Shown in pieces: positions 35,729 to 46,480 of a stretch of DNA of 64,000 nt. The DNA is from Amorphophallus konjac (Eukaryota > Streptophyta > Magnoliopsida > Alismatales > Araceae): the NCBI GenBank assembly GCA_022559845.1, contig CM040125.1, forward strand, positions 324,391,829 through 324,455,828, written 5' to 3'. The notes below the pieces were generated by a model. That model made no database searches and was not told the DNA's origin. It saw nothing but the letters and a program-made list of their open reading frames with translations. Both the position numbers and the translations under genes were made by a program. Numbering within the stretch: position 1 is the first letter of the stretch; the number at the start of each line of letters is the position of its first letter.

Positions 35729-36526
35729 TGTAGACACGCCAAAATCGACGCTATGATGAGTAAATCCCATGCCACCATGTGACGTCCCAAAGCGGACTTC
35801 AATATTGGTTTAATATGAAGTTTTTCTAATTATTTAGTATTTTTTAATAATAATTGTAATTAACGCCTGGAGGAAGGGCATCATTTAAATGACGAACTGA
35901 TAGGGGTCGTGTTTTAATAAATAAACGACTGTTTGTTATGCATGTGATTTTGATGATTACAAAATGCCTTTGTTGCTTGGCCGTGTGCAGAATGGTTGTT
36001 CATGTCGTCATGTGTATGGAGGTTGAAATGGTTGAGGAAATGATCATAAACTGTTTCTATTGGGATATCATCATGTGGGTGTATTGTGATTCTATAAGGC
36101 TCACCTACTGTCTCTACACTTGGTGAGATTGCTTTGTGATGTGTGGGTTGATGAGCTTGGAGATTGAATAAATGGAATATGACTCAATAATGGTTTACGT
36201 GCCTTGATTCCCAAGTTGTTCATCATGCAATGGTAAGAATTTATATTGGAATCTATGGTGATATTCTTATAATCTTGAGTTGGAAAATTGGGTTCTCAAG
36301 TGCTTTCATGTTCATACGTCATGTCATTTGGGTCTCGGCCTCAAAACGAACTTCATATGTTAATGCATGACCCATATATATTGATCTTGATCTAACATCT
36401 TGCTTTATCATATTTTTCAGGATGAAAAATCATGGTGGATCTTCATGGGATTATGGTAATATTTAATCAATTATTTCCCATTGATTTGATGGTGTTTTTA
36501 GTGGTTTTTCAGGCCCAAACAAGAAA

Positions 36527-36810
36527 GGGTCGACCCATGGGGTCGACCCTCTCAGCTTCTGTTCAAACAGAATCAAAACAGAACCATTTTTTGTGAAGCT
36601 GCCTGAAGTCGACCCCTGTAAACCAGAACCAAAGTGTTGTTCTGCTTGGGTTCTGGAAACCCAAGGGTCGACCCCTGGGGTCGACCCCTTGAATTCTGGA
36701 AACCCGAGGGTCGACCCCTGGGGTCGACCCATGTAAAACGGAACACAAAATCTGTTCTGTTTGGCTTCTGTATGCCCGAGGGTCGACCCCAAGGGTCGAC
36801 CCCTTCAGTT
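36527..36810. repeat. Paired GGGTCGACCC palindromes in E3 5' LTR
   Basis: The motif gggtcgaccc occurs repeatedly, mostly in pairs separated by ccatgg, cctgg or caag. The 3' LTR has the same cluster (43941-44236) plus one extra pair near 44020-44047. Confidence 0.9.
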
Positions 36811-36942
36811 CCGACCTCCAGTCGCCATTTTTGACCGCCGTTTTCTTGCCCCAAAAGTCTTCCAATCCGAGTCCAACTTCTCCTAATCACTCCATAACTT
36901 GTGGGTCTTGTCCAAGGGCTGTCTCTTGACCATCCAAAACAC

Positions 36943-36950
36943 TTATATAC
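36943..36950 (+). promoter_or_regulatory. Possible TATA box of E3 5' LTR
   Basis: TTATATAC in acacttatatacttc, after the GGTCGACC cluster and about 1.4 kb before the LTR end. The same site stands near 44375 in the other LTR. Confidence 0.4.
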
Positions 36951-37769
36951 TTCTCTTTGGGTCACAAACCCTAAGGAGAGAGGTGAGATCCGATTTTTGG
37001 GTGTTTTGCTAACCCTTGTGTATGCAGGTTCGGAGTTGAAGCTCCCAAGCCTTGTTCCACCTTGTTTTGAGCTTATATGTGAAGGGAAGAACGTGGATTC
37101 AAGTCCCTAATCGATCCTCTACTGGAAGCAACGTGGAGAATCAAGATACAAGCATCATCCATGCAAGAATCGATCATCTTTCTTCAAGAACGGTTCCTCA
37201 TCCTGCAGAAGCTTTTCATCAAAAATCTGAGGGAGTTGTCTTGATCTTTCACTTCTGTGTTTTTGTTTGAGATTGCTCAAGGTCTTGAATGATTATCTAT
37301 GAGGTGCAATATATATATATATATACATGTTCATTTGTTCATCCATTGATTGCTATCTTATTAGTACTGCGTTTTCATCCTAAGCAACAAAGATGAACTA
37401 ATGCCTTCCTTTCTCTTGCAGAAGAAGAAGGAGGAGTGGTACCACAAGGATGAGAGTAGAGGGGTTCATGAGGCTAATCAATTTTCTGATGTAAACAGGC
37501 TTGATTTGGAGCTTATCATTTCTATCTGTTCTTTCAGGTGAAGAAGAAATTAGAAGAAGGTAAAGACGTGCATCTCGAGGAGACGAAGAAGATGATGTCT
37601 AAATCATAATCATCCGTCAACAAGCAATGAGAATCAGTTTGTGCTGAAGAAGGGGGAGCCTTATACTTGATGCATACTTCTAGTTTTCATCTATAGAATT
37701 CGTTGGGAGGTCATAGCATATATATGTTTTGATTCATATACATTTGAGATAATACCTTGTGTGGGTGTT

Positions 37770-38100
37770 CGGAGAAGGGGATCTCCGAGTGTGTGTGTTG
37801 TTATATGTGTGCTGATTGTGCGGAGTATATCCGCGTGTGTATTGTTGCTGGGAGTTTTCTCCCGTATGGTTGAGTAGGCATTGTCCTACGTGTGTGTGTG
37901 GACGGAGTTGTGACTCCGTGTGAGGAATTTGTTCGGGGTGTGTTCCCCAGTGTGTGTGTGTGTGTGTGCTGCTGTGGCAGCAGGTTGAGGCAAGGCCTCG
38001 TGTGTGTGTTTTGCTGTGAAAGCAGCGTGTGTGTGTTGGGGTTCATTCCCGTGTTGCTACATTTTGTAGCGTGTAGTGAAGCCTCACCGGTTTGGTGAGG
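37770..38100 (+). repeat. Array of twelve hairpins with GT spacers in E3 5' LTR
   Basis: In order the stems are CGGAGA/TCTCCG, GCGGA/TCCGC, GGGAG/CTCCC, GTAGG/CCTAC, ACGGAGT/ACTCCGT, GGGG/CCCC, TGCTGC/GCAGCA, GAGGC/GCCTC, GCTG/CAGC, GGG/CCC, GCTACA/TGTAGC and CCTCACC/GGTGAGG. Loops are mostly 3-6 bases and most units are followed by GTGTGTG. The array ends 279 bases before the LTR end, so it would lie in the 5' leader of the RNA. Confidence 0.9.
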
Positions 38101-38380
38101 GGTTGACGTAGGGAGCCCGTCGTGGTCTCGAACAACGTTAAAAATACCCGTGTCTTATGGTTTGATTATTGTGATTGTGTGTTCTCTATCCTATCTGTTT
38201 GTGCAATCGTGTGAGCTCGGTGAGATTGAGTGAATCTAGCTTAACCTGTTTAGATTAAATTACTCAATCTTGTATATTCCGATGTGTGCTAGTTGAGTTT
38301 TTAATTGGACATAGTTTTTAGTAGAAGGATCTATTCACCCCCCCTCTAGATCCATGTTCCTGCACTACGGGACCCAACAA

Positions 38381-38393
38381 TTGGTATCAGAGC
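38381..38393 (+). other. Primer-binding site of E3 (initiator-Met tRNA)
   Basis: TTGGTATCAGAGC, one base after the 5' LTR; typical plant copia primer site. Confidence 0.95.
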
Positions 38394-38453
38394 GAGGCTC
38401 TGTTGTCCCTAGATCTTGCGATCTATAGAGTGATCCTAGTGCATTCTACAATC

Positions 38454-40276
38454 ATGAATTTTTCTGAACATATCTCAATGAATTGTTTGCCAATCTTCAC
38501 TGGTTCGGATTTTGATTCATGGCTAGGTAAATTATGTGTGTTGATCAATTCTACTAATCCTAGCCTTTGGAAATTGATTTATCATGGTCCACACACATTA
38601 CCTCTAGATGAGACCAAGTGGTCTAATCAGGATAAAATGATGCACCATGACAATGTTACTGCTTTGAGTTTATTGAAAGCTTATGTAAGTACTAACAAGT
38701 ATCCATTTGTGTCTTCTTGTAGGACGACAAAGGAGCTTATGGACCGGTTGATCAAAGCTGAAGAAAAGGAAAGGCAAAAATGTCTCATGGCCGATGATGC
38801 TGATCAACAAAGTGATGAAAATGTAGAAGAGGTAAATTCTGATTCTGAAGAATTTACTCTTGATGATCTTGTTGAAGCTTATGATGAGTTGGAAAAATAA
38901 TATAAGAAAGTCAAGTCAGAAAATAGAAAATTGAAAAAGAAATCTGAAAACTTGGTCCATGAAAATGGTTCTTGTGATAAATGTTCTGAGCTTGTTAACT
39001 TCAATGAACTTTTAGAGCATGATGTTGAATGTCACAAAGAAACCATTGCATGTTTGAGAAATGAAAATGCTGCCCTCATGAACATAATTGATCAATTGGA
39101 GAAAACTGAAAAAGATCTAAGAAACAAAATGGAGTCAAACTCTATTGATCATGATATTTGCAATGAATTGATTATGAATGATAAACTTGCAAATGAAAAT
39201 GAAGAACTCAAAAAGGAGAACAGTGCGATGCTAATTCAAATCTCCCTGCTTGAAAGTAGATTGAAAAATCTTGAAAATCTTGAAAAAGGGAAATCTGTGA
39301 TAGTTGATGAATCTGATAAGGTGCATGTGCTTGAACAAGAAATAGCTAACTATGAATTGCACATTGCATCCCTTGAATCTGAAATTGGTGACTTGAATGC
39401 ATCCTTGTCGAAGTTTGTGAATGGGGAAGAGAATCTGAACAAGATATTGAGGACTAAGGTGAATTTCCAAAGAGAGGGACTAGGCTATAATCCTGTGAAC
39501 AAAAAGAATTTTGAAAACAAAGTCTATACTTCATTTGTCCACAGTTCAAACATAGCCAGCACATCAAATGAGTCTCAAATCAAACTACTGCTCAAACAAC
39601 AAAGAGAACAAATGAAAATCTGGAAAAGAAACAAAACTTGCATCAAAAGGCTAAAAGTGTTGTTGGTGTCACGATGAATGCTAAGAAAAATCATGTTGCA
39701 CACACACATGCATCCACAAAGAAAATCTCATGTTTTTATTGTGGTGAACTTGGTCATATGATGCATGATTACTTTTTGATGAAATCTGAAGATCTAGATG
39801 CATGCAAGAAAATGAATGGCTTCACAAAGCCAAGAAAGTTTTTGAACACAAAAAGAACTTTTGATAACTCCTATGTTCATGCAAGAAGACCATTTGAAAG
39901 AATTGGTCCATTGAACTATTTGCATTGTGGAAGGTTCGGTCACATGATGAACAATTACTTTAGGTTGAAAAATGATAACATCTCTACAAACCCACAGAAA
40001 TTTCATGCTCATCCTGATGTGAAGAAGAGAAATTTCCATGCTTATAATGATAACATTCATGCTAAATCACAGAAATTTGATTATCATGTTTATGAGAATT
40101 CTGTGAAGTCTCTTGGTTGTTGTCATTATTGTGGTGAGTTTGGACATACCATGCATGTTTGCTCCTTAATGTATTTTGATGATATGCATGCCCAAAAACT
40201 GTGGAAGGCACCCTCTAGAGGTGCAACTAACCATCCGGGACCCAAGAAGGTTTGGGTACCCAAAACAACCAAATGA
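38454..40276 (+). pseudogene. E3 gag, copia (UBN2-like) type
   Basis: ATG 38454 starts MNFSEHISMNCLPIFTGSDF. The capsid-like domain shows DSWLGKLCVLIN, LWKLIYHGPHTLP and CRTTKELMDRLIKAEEKERQ. A single TAA (38898-38900) interrupts the frame before a long coiled coil rich in Lys, Glu and Asn (about 38900-39460). A frameshift lies near 39600. Three zinc-knuckle-like motifs follow: CFYCGELGHMMHDY (last ligand lost), YLHCGRFGHMMNNY (first and last lost) and CHYCGEFGHTMHVC (intact CCHC, near 40122). The protein ends PKKVWVPKTTK. The pol that should follow is absent. It packages RNA but needs enzymes from another element. Confidence 0.85.
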
Positions 40277-43200
40277 GAACTCTTGTTGCAGGATTGCCTT
40301 GAGGCCAAGAGGAAGACGCTACGTTGACTTGGCCAGTTCTGGTGTGATGCCTTGGTGAACATGGGCTTGTCCCTGAGTTGATACTTGAAGCTCATCATTC
40401 ACACTTGCAGCTCATAGGAGATTGTCTTGTGGAAGAAAAGCACTGAAATTGGCTTTCTCATTTGTATTGAGTTGAGATTGATATGAAATTGAGTTACTGA
40501 TATTACAGGTTGAGAGAGAGAGAGTCGTATGTGATGAAAAGTCTTGAAGTTAGTTTCTTCATATGCATTGGCTTAATATTGACATGAATTGAGCTCTTTA
40601 CAGTGCAGGTTTGATAATGACCATCAACCCTTGAAATCATGGAGAGAAAGAAAGGAGCTCAAGAGGACTTCAATGCCAGATTTGATCTACTTCCATTTCT
40701 TCTAGCTAATATCATTATATTTCTTGCAGGAGAGAAAGAAAGGAGCTTATTGATGCAGAAGACAACAAGGGGAATAAAGTAAAGAATCTGAAAATATTAA
40801 TGAAGGTAACTCAGGACAAAGGTGAGAAAATAAAGTGTTTGGCTGAAGTTCCTTGATCTTGATGTTAATGCCATAACTTGACAGACAGTGATTTTGAAGG
40901 TTTGGATACCCCTTGGTTGTTCTTGACAATGTGGATAATGAATGTTTGGCTGAATGGTATTGAAACATCTAAGCAGTATATATGAGAGTGTAGCCATTGA
41001 ATGCCTTTTGCTAAACCCCCGATGTCAAATGAGAATACATTTGTTTCTGATCATCATTTCAATGATTACATGGTATATAAAATGGTGACATGTGGAAGGG
41101 CAGGTCAAGCCTGTTTGAAAGCTATCACCATGCGTGAGAATATGTCTCCGCCCGGTACCATGAATCATCTATGCATATGGCATCCAACTTAAATGAATTT
41201 TCTGAAATCATGCATTGATTATGGGGGAGTTTTGCATGCTGAAAATTTTGAAAATGATGTTTTTCCATTCTCTCAGCATGATGATATTGTGTTTGTGGCT
41301 GAACATTTTGAGGACTGAAGTTGATCAATGTTCCATGATCTTTACCAATGTGCCACTCATCTTTCTGGATAAAAGCACAACTGTTTTCAAGAAAAGTTCA
41401 CATGTGATGATCTTGATGCTTTGAATGAATTTTCTGAATTCTCTTTTCAGAATAAAATTGTGTCCTCACATTTTAACAATTGGTAATGCGTGTCATGCAT
41501 TAGTTGCATTAGGTGCATATAGAGTGTCATGTGAAATCTGAAATCTTGCATCACATTGCATGTTTGCATATCATTCTCTGCACATCATTCACATAGTGCT
41601 TTTGGAAGATGAAGCTCATCGTGTGTCTTGTTGCATAGTTGGCATTTTCAGCATACATAAAGTGCATATTTTGAAATGCATCATTTTGCACATTTCATGT
41701 TGCATAAATGCCAAAATGAATACTTCCAACAATTGGTCTCATATCCTTGGAGCCAACATTTCAAGAACTGAGATTGCATATCTTTTCATTTTGTATTGCA
41801 TATGCATATCTTCATCGTATGCTTGCATGTTATTATATGCTATTCAACCCCTTCCTTGAAACTTCTAAGACCATATACTTCATTGATAAATAATGTTGCA
41901 TCTGAGTCTTAACAAGTGTGCTTCATGTAAAACTCTAAGGGGGAGCATTTCATGCTTATTGCATTTACATAGGGGGAGCTACACTATCCTGTTCTCAGTT
42001 AAATTTTCTCCATACATGTGAAATCAAATTCGTACACTTCATGCACTTTAATGTGGGAATTGAGTGTTGTTCATAAGGATATAGGAATTTCATTTCAACA
42101 CTCTAAAGTAATTCAACTTGCTGCATGGATGATACGAGACAGTTGACGAAAAAGCTGCCTGCCTCCACATACAAAAAATGGTTGATATGAAAGGCAGGGC
42201 AATGCTAAGTCTCACTGAGTAAACTGGACACATGTCACCTGAGACGTGATGTGGTTCATTTCTGAAAAGTGTTGACTAAAGTATCTCTGTTCAAATGAGG
42301 TGACAAGGTTCAGTATTCTGAGTAACCGGGGATTCTGGCATGAGCTCCATGTGTCTTCTCGCGTAAAAAAGAATTATTTGAACCTGATCCTTCTTAGAAA
42401 AATTCAGATTGTCAGTGTGAAAATTACTGATGATATTTTGATGAGGTAGAGCGAAGCCTCCAATACGCTGTTCTCTAGCTTGAAATGCAGTCTGTGCCAT
42501 TACTATTATGTTTACTTAAAAATTCGGTTATCCATATGGCTAAGATTCATACTCATGTTACTCACTCACACATGGTAATTTGATTTGATATGTATTTTGA
42601 AAATTTGATTAGTTGCTTGACCTGCTGTACGTCTTCTCTTATTTATCTGCACAATCCTCTAGGTGTAATCATGAGCATTCTGAACTTAATGACTCACTTG
42701 CACTTTTCCTACACATATCCCCTCACTGTAAATCACTTGGTATCACTTCTTGTGAAGGAGTTTTATTGCATGTATCTATAGATATCTGCTTGATTACATT
42801 GTATGCATTTCATGTCTCATCATTTTCATACATCCTGTTTCATGCATTTCACAAGAAAATAAAAAATCAAAAACTTGAAAATCAAAGTCATTCATCTAAT
42901 ATGTCAATGTCAAAGGTGGAGCTTTGCATGTGATCTTGTCTGCTTCAATCATCAGGACTTGCATGAGTCACTACCTTACTATGGGTGTATGAGTGCTTGT
43001 TTGCTTGCTTATTCTAGTTCTTATCATCCACCATTTCCAATTGCTGCAACTTGTGAGCATTTGCATATCGTTTTATCATCTTGCATACTACATGACCATA
43101 TTGTCCACATTTGCATTTCCAATTTCAACAATTGGTATCCCACAGTTTTGCAATTAGTTCATGCATATCATGCATATTGCGCATATTAGTTCATGCCATC

Positions 43201-43293
43201 TTGCATCCCCCATCATGATCCCCATTTCTGATTATGTCAAAGGGGGAGAGAGAGCTTTATGAGAGAGCATTATAGCATAAATATTTTGTCATC
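40277..43293. other. E3 non-coding region between gag and 3' LTR
   Basis: Three kilobases without pol. The block 42050-42480 is homologous to 19190-19630 of E2 in reverse orientation. The remainder is AT-rich, with many gcat/atgc words but no reading frame of interest. Confidence 0.65.
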
Positions 43294-43310
43294 ATCAAAA
43301 TGGGGGAGAT
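43294..43310 (+). other. Polypurine tract of E3
   Basis: ATCAAAATGGGGGAGAT abuts the 3' LTR start TGTTGCGC. It corresponds to the E2 tract at 18015-18036. Confidence 0.85.
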
Positions 43311-44737
43311 TGTTGCGCATGTGATTTTGATGATTACAAAATGCCTTTGTTGCTTGGCCGTGTGCAGAATGGTTGTTCATGTCCTTGTTGCTTGACTTAT
43401 CCTCTAGCCATACATATGTACTTTAGTAATGATTGAGATGCAAATATCATTGCTTGCCCCCAAGGGAATGATGTGTGGTTTGAGAGTTTGGATGATGTGG
43501 CTCCTTACTCTTTGAATTCCAAATCTCTACTATCATGCTATGGTGAATGATATTTGGAATTTCATGACTATGTGTATGAATGACTCAACCAATCAACAAG
43601 AAATGTGAACTCAGATAAAACAATGAGGTAAGTGTTGCTCTGAACTGAATTTGGAACTCATATGAGGATCTTAAGATGAAAATGTTATCAAAGCATTTAT
43701 GTGTCTCATGCAAGTGCTTTCATGTTCATACTTCATGTCATTTGGGTCTCGGCCTCAAAACGAACTTCATATATTAATGCATGACCCATATATATTGATC
43801 TTGATCTAACATCTTGCTTTATCATGTTTTTCAAGATGAAAAATCATGGTGGATCTTCATGGGATTACGGTAATATTTAATTAATTATTTCCCATTGATT
43901 TGATGGTGTTTTTAGTGGTTTTTCAGGCCCAAACAAGAATGGGTCGACCCATGGGGTCGACCCTCTCAGGTTCTGTTCAAACAGAATCAAAACAGAACCA
44001 TTTTTGTGAAGCTGCCTGAAAGGGTCGACCCCTGGAAGGTCGACCCCTGTAAACCAGAACCAAAGTGTTGTTCTGTTTGGGTTCTGGAAACCCAAGGGTC
44101 GACCCCTGGGGTCGACCCCTTGAATTCTGGAAACCCGAGGGTCGACCCCTGGGGTCGACCCATGTAAAATAGAACACAAAATCCGTTCTGTTTGGCTTCT
44201 ATATGCCCGAGGGTCGACCCCAAGGGTCGACCCCTTCAGTTCCGACCTCCAGCCGCCATTTTTGACCGCCGTTTTCTTGCCCCAAAAGTCTTCCAATCCG
44301 AGTCCAACTTCTCCTAATCACTCCATAACTTGTGGGTCTTGTCCAAGGGCTGTCTCTTGACCATCCAAAACACTTATATACTTCTCTTTGGGTCACAAAC
44401 CCTAAGGAGAGAGGTGAGATCCGATTTTTGGGTGTTTTGCTAACCCTTGTGTATGCAGGTTCGGAGTTGAAGCTCCCAAGCCCTCTTCCACCTTGTTTTG
44501 AGCTTATATGTGAAGGGAAGAACATCGATTCAAGTCCCTAATCGATCCTCTACTGGAAGCAACGTGGAGAATCAAGATACAAGCATCATCCATGCAAGAA
44601 TCGATCATCTTTCTTCAAGAACGGTTCCTCATCCTGCAGAAGCTTTTCATCGAAAATCTGAGGGAGTTGTCTTGATCTTTCACTTCTGTGTTTTTGTTTG
44701 AGATTGCTCAAGGTCTTGAATGATTATCTATGAGGTG

Positions 44738-44791
<54 letters not shown>
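44738..44791. repeat. TA microsatellite
   Basis: About 27 TA units. The 5' LTR has only a short run at 37309-37325, so this has changed length since insertion. Confidence 0.95.
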
Positions 44792-44793
<2 letters not shown>

Positions 44794-45234
44794 GTTCATT
44801 TGTTCATCCATTGATTGCTATCTTATTAGTACTGCGTTTTCATCCTAAGCAACAAAGATGAACTAATGCCTTCCTTTCTCTTGCAGAAGAAGAAGGAGGA
44901 GTGGTACCACAAGGATGAGAGTAGAGGGGTTCATGAGGCTAATCAATTTTCTGATGTAAACAGGCTTGATTTGGAGCTTATCATTTCTATCTGTTCTTTC
45001 AGGTGAAGAAGAAATTAGAAGAAGGTAAAGACGTGCATCTCGAGGAGACGAAGAAGATGATGTCTAAATCATAATCATCCGTCAACAAGCAATGAGAATC
45101 AGTTTGTGCTGAAGAAGGGGGAGCCTTATACTTGATGCATACTTCTAGTTTTCATCTATAGAATTCGTTGGGAGGTCATAGCATATATATGTTTTGATTC
45201 ATATACATTTGAGATAATACCTTGTGTGGGTGTT

Positions 45235-45567
45235 CGGAGAAGGGGATCTCCGAGTGTGTGTGTTGTTATATGTGTGCTGATTGTGCGGAGTATATCCGCA
45301 TGTGTATTGTTGCTGGGAGTTTTCTCCCGTATGGTTGAGTAGGCATTGTCCTACGTGTGTGTGTGGACGGAGTTGTGACTCCGTGTGAGGAATTTGTTCG
45401 GGGTGTGTTCCCCAGTGTGTGTGTGTGTGTGTGTGCTGCTGTGGCAGCAGGTTGAGGCAAGGCCTCGTGTGTGTGGTTTGCTGCGAAAGCAACGTGTGTG
45501 TGTTGGGGTTCATCCTCGTGTTGCTACATTTTGTAGCGTGTAGTGAAGCCTCACCGGTTTGGTGAGG
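45235..45567 (+). repeat. Array of GT-spaced hairpins in E3 3' LTR
   Basis: Same stems as 37770-38100. Two have weakened: GCTG/CAAC instead of GCTG/CAGC, and the GGG/CCC stem now reads GGGG...CCTC. Confidence 0.85.
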
Positions 45568-46216
45568 GGTGGATTTAGGGAGCCCGTCGTGGTCCCGAAC
45601 CACCTTAAAAATCCCCGTGTCTTGTGGTTTGATTATTATGATTGTGTGTTCTCTATCCTATCTGTTTGTGCAATCGTGTGAGCTCGGTGAGATTGAGTGA
45701 ATCTAGCTTAAACCTGTTTAGATTAAATTACTCAATCTTGTATATTCCGCTATGTGATAGTTGAGTTTTTAATTGGACATAGTTTTTAGTAGAAGGATCT
45801 ATTCACCCCCCCCTCTAGATCCGTGTTCCTGCACTACGGGACCCAACAGTGTTCATACAGGCGTTGTTTCCTGGATCTTACAAATCCTAAACAAAATAAA
45901 ACTCAAGAAATTGACGCCCATCTCTAGGGCGTTGATTTATTAACGCCCATTCTTGCAAGCGTCATTTCATATTTTTAAATAAGGAAAGTCCTTTATTTCC
46001 ATAATTAAATACAGGAATTAACGACTGAATGGCTGTCGTCATTTCAATTAACGCCCCTCTTCAGGTCGTCATTTTCACCTCCGTCTCTATTTCGCCTGCT
46101 ACCTTCCAATAGTGATCCTTTCCCCATTTTGCGATTAGTGTTCTATTGGGAAGAGGGATCCTTGTTGGAGAATCAAATTCCTTGTTACCATCCTATTGAA
46201 ACAAGGATTTTTGGGG

Positions 46217-46225
46217 CTATAAATA
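46217..46225 (+). promoter_or_regulatory. TATA box of the shared Tat LTR
   Basis: CTATAAATA in ggggctataaataccccat. Transcription would start about 30 bases downstream and read into copy B. About 1.3 kb of R/U5 then follow. Confidence 0.7.
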
Positions 46226-46480
46226 CCCCATGTGTTCCTCGCGCGCGACAGTTAAGAGGGAGTTAACAACAAGGGGGCTTGACGGGAGAACACTGTGAGA
46301 ATTTCCACAGAGAGAAGAGCGTTTGTTCTTTTGCATAACTTCTTCCAAGCTTCTTCATCCACGGAGTCCTCTTCCTACAGGCGGCGTTCCTTCATCCTAT
46401 AGCCGCTGCGACTTTTTTTTCTCCCTTTATTGCTGCACACACAACAGAAGGCCACCTTTTCTCTTATTTGTTTTATTTTT

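Larger units (their letters stand above)
35934..38379 (+). repeat. E3 5' LTR
   Basis: 2446 bases, starting TGTTATGC and ending GGGACCCAACA. It agrees closely with the 3' LTR except for 36007-36296, which is entirely different from 43384-43710 there. GGTCGACC clusters (36527-36810), a possible TATA box (36943-36950) and twelve GT-spaced hairpins (37770-38100) lie in it. Confidence 0.95.
35934..45848 (+). mobile_element. E3: copia-like, gag-only LTR retrotransposon (TR-GAG type)
   Basis: Two LTRs (35934-38379, 43311-45848), an initiator-Met primer site, a gag gene and a polypurine tract define a 9915-base element on the plus strand. It lies inside the LTR of Tat copy A. The right flank is GTGTT; the left flank reads CTGTT/GTT, consistent with a GTGTT target duplication that lost two bases. 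There is no protease, integrase or RT. The LTRs share hairpin and GGTCGACC clusters with E2, and the gags and a non-coding block are homologous, so the two are sister families. Confidence 0.9.
43311..45848 (+). repeat. E3 3' LTR
   Basis: 2538 bases, TGTTGCGC...GGGACCCAACA. It includes a segment unlike the 5' LTR (43384-43710), a longer TA microsatellite (44738-44791) and the hairpin array at 45235-45567. Confidence 0.95.

Noticed and set aside
35938..36126. Short ORF in the unmatched segment of the E3 5' LTR
   Set aside because: Not present in the other LTR, no recognisable motif, length within chance.
36463..36965. ORFs with repeated GVDP/GSTP units
   Set aside because: They are translations of the GGGTCGACCC repeats inside an LTR; all three frames show similar repeats.
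38381..38393. tRNA gene
   Set aside because: Only the 13-base complement of a tRNA 3' end is present; it is a primer-binding site.
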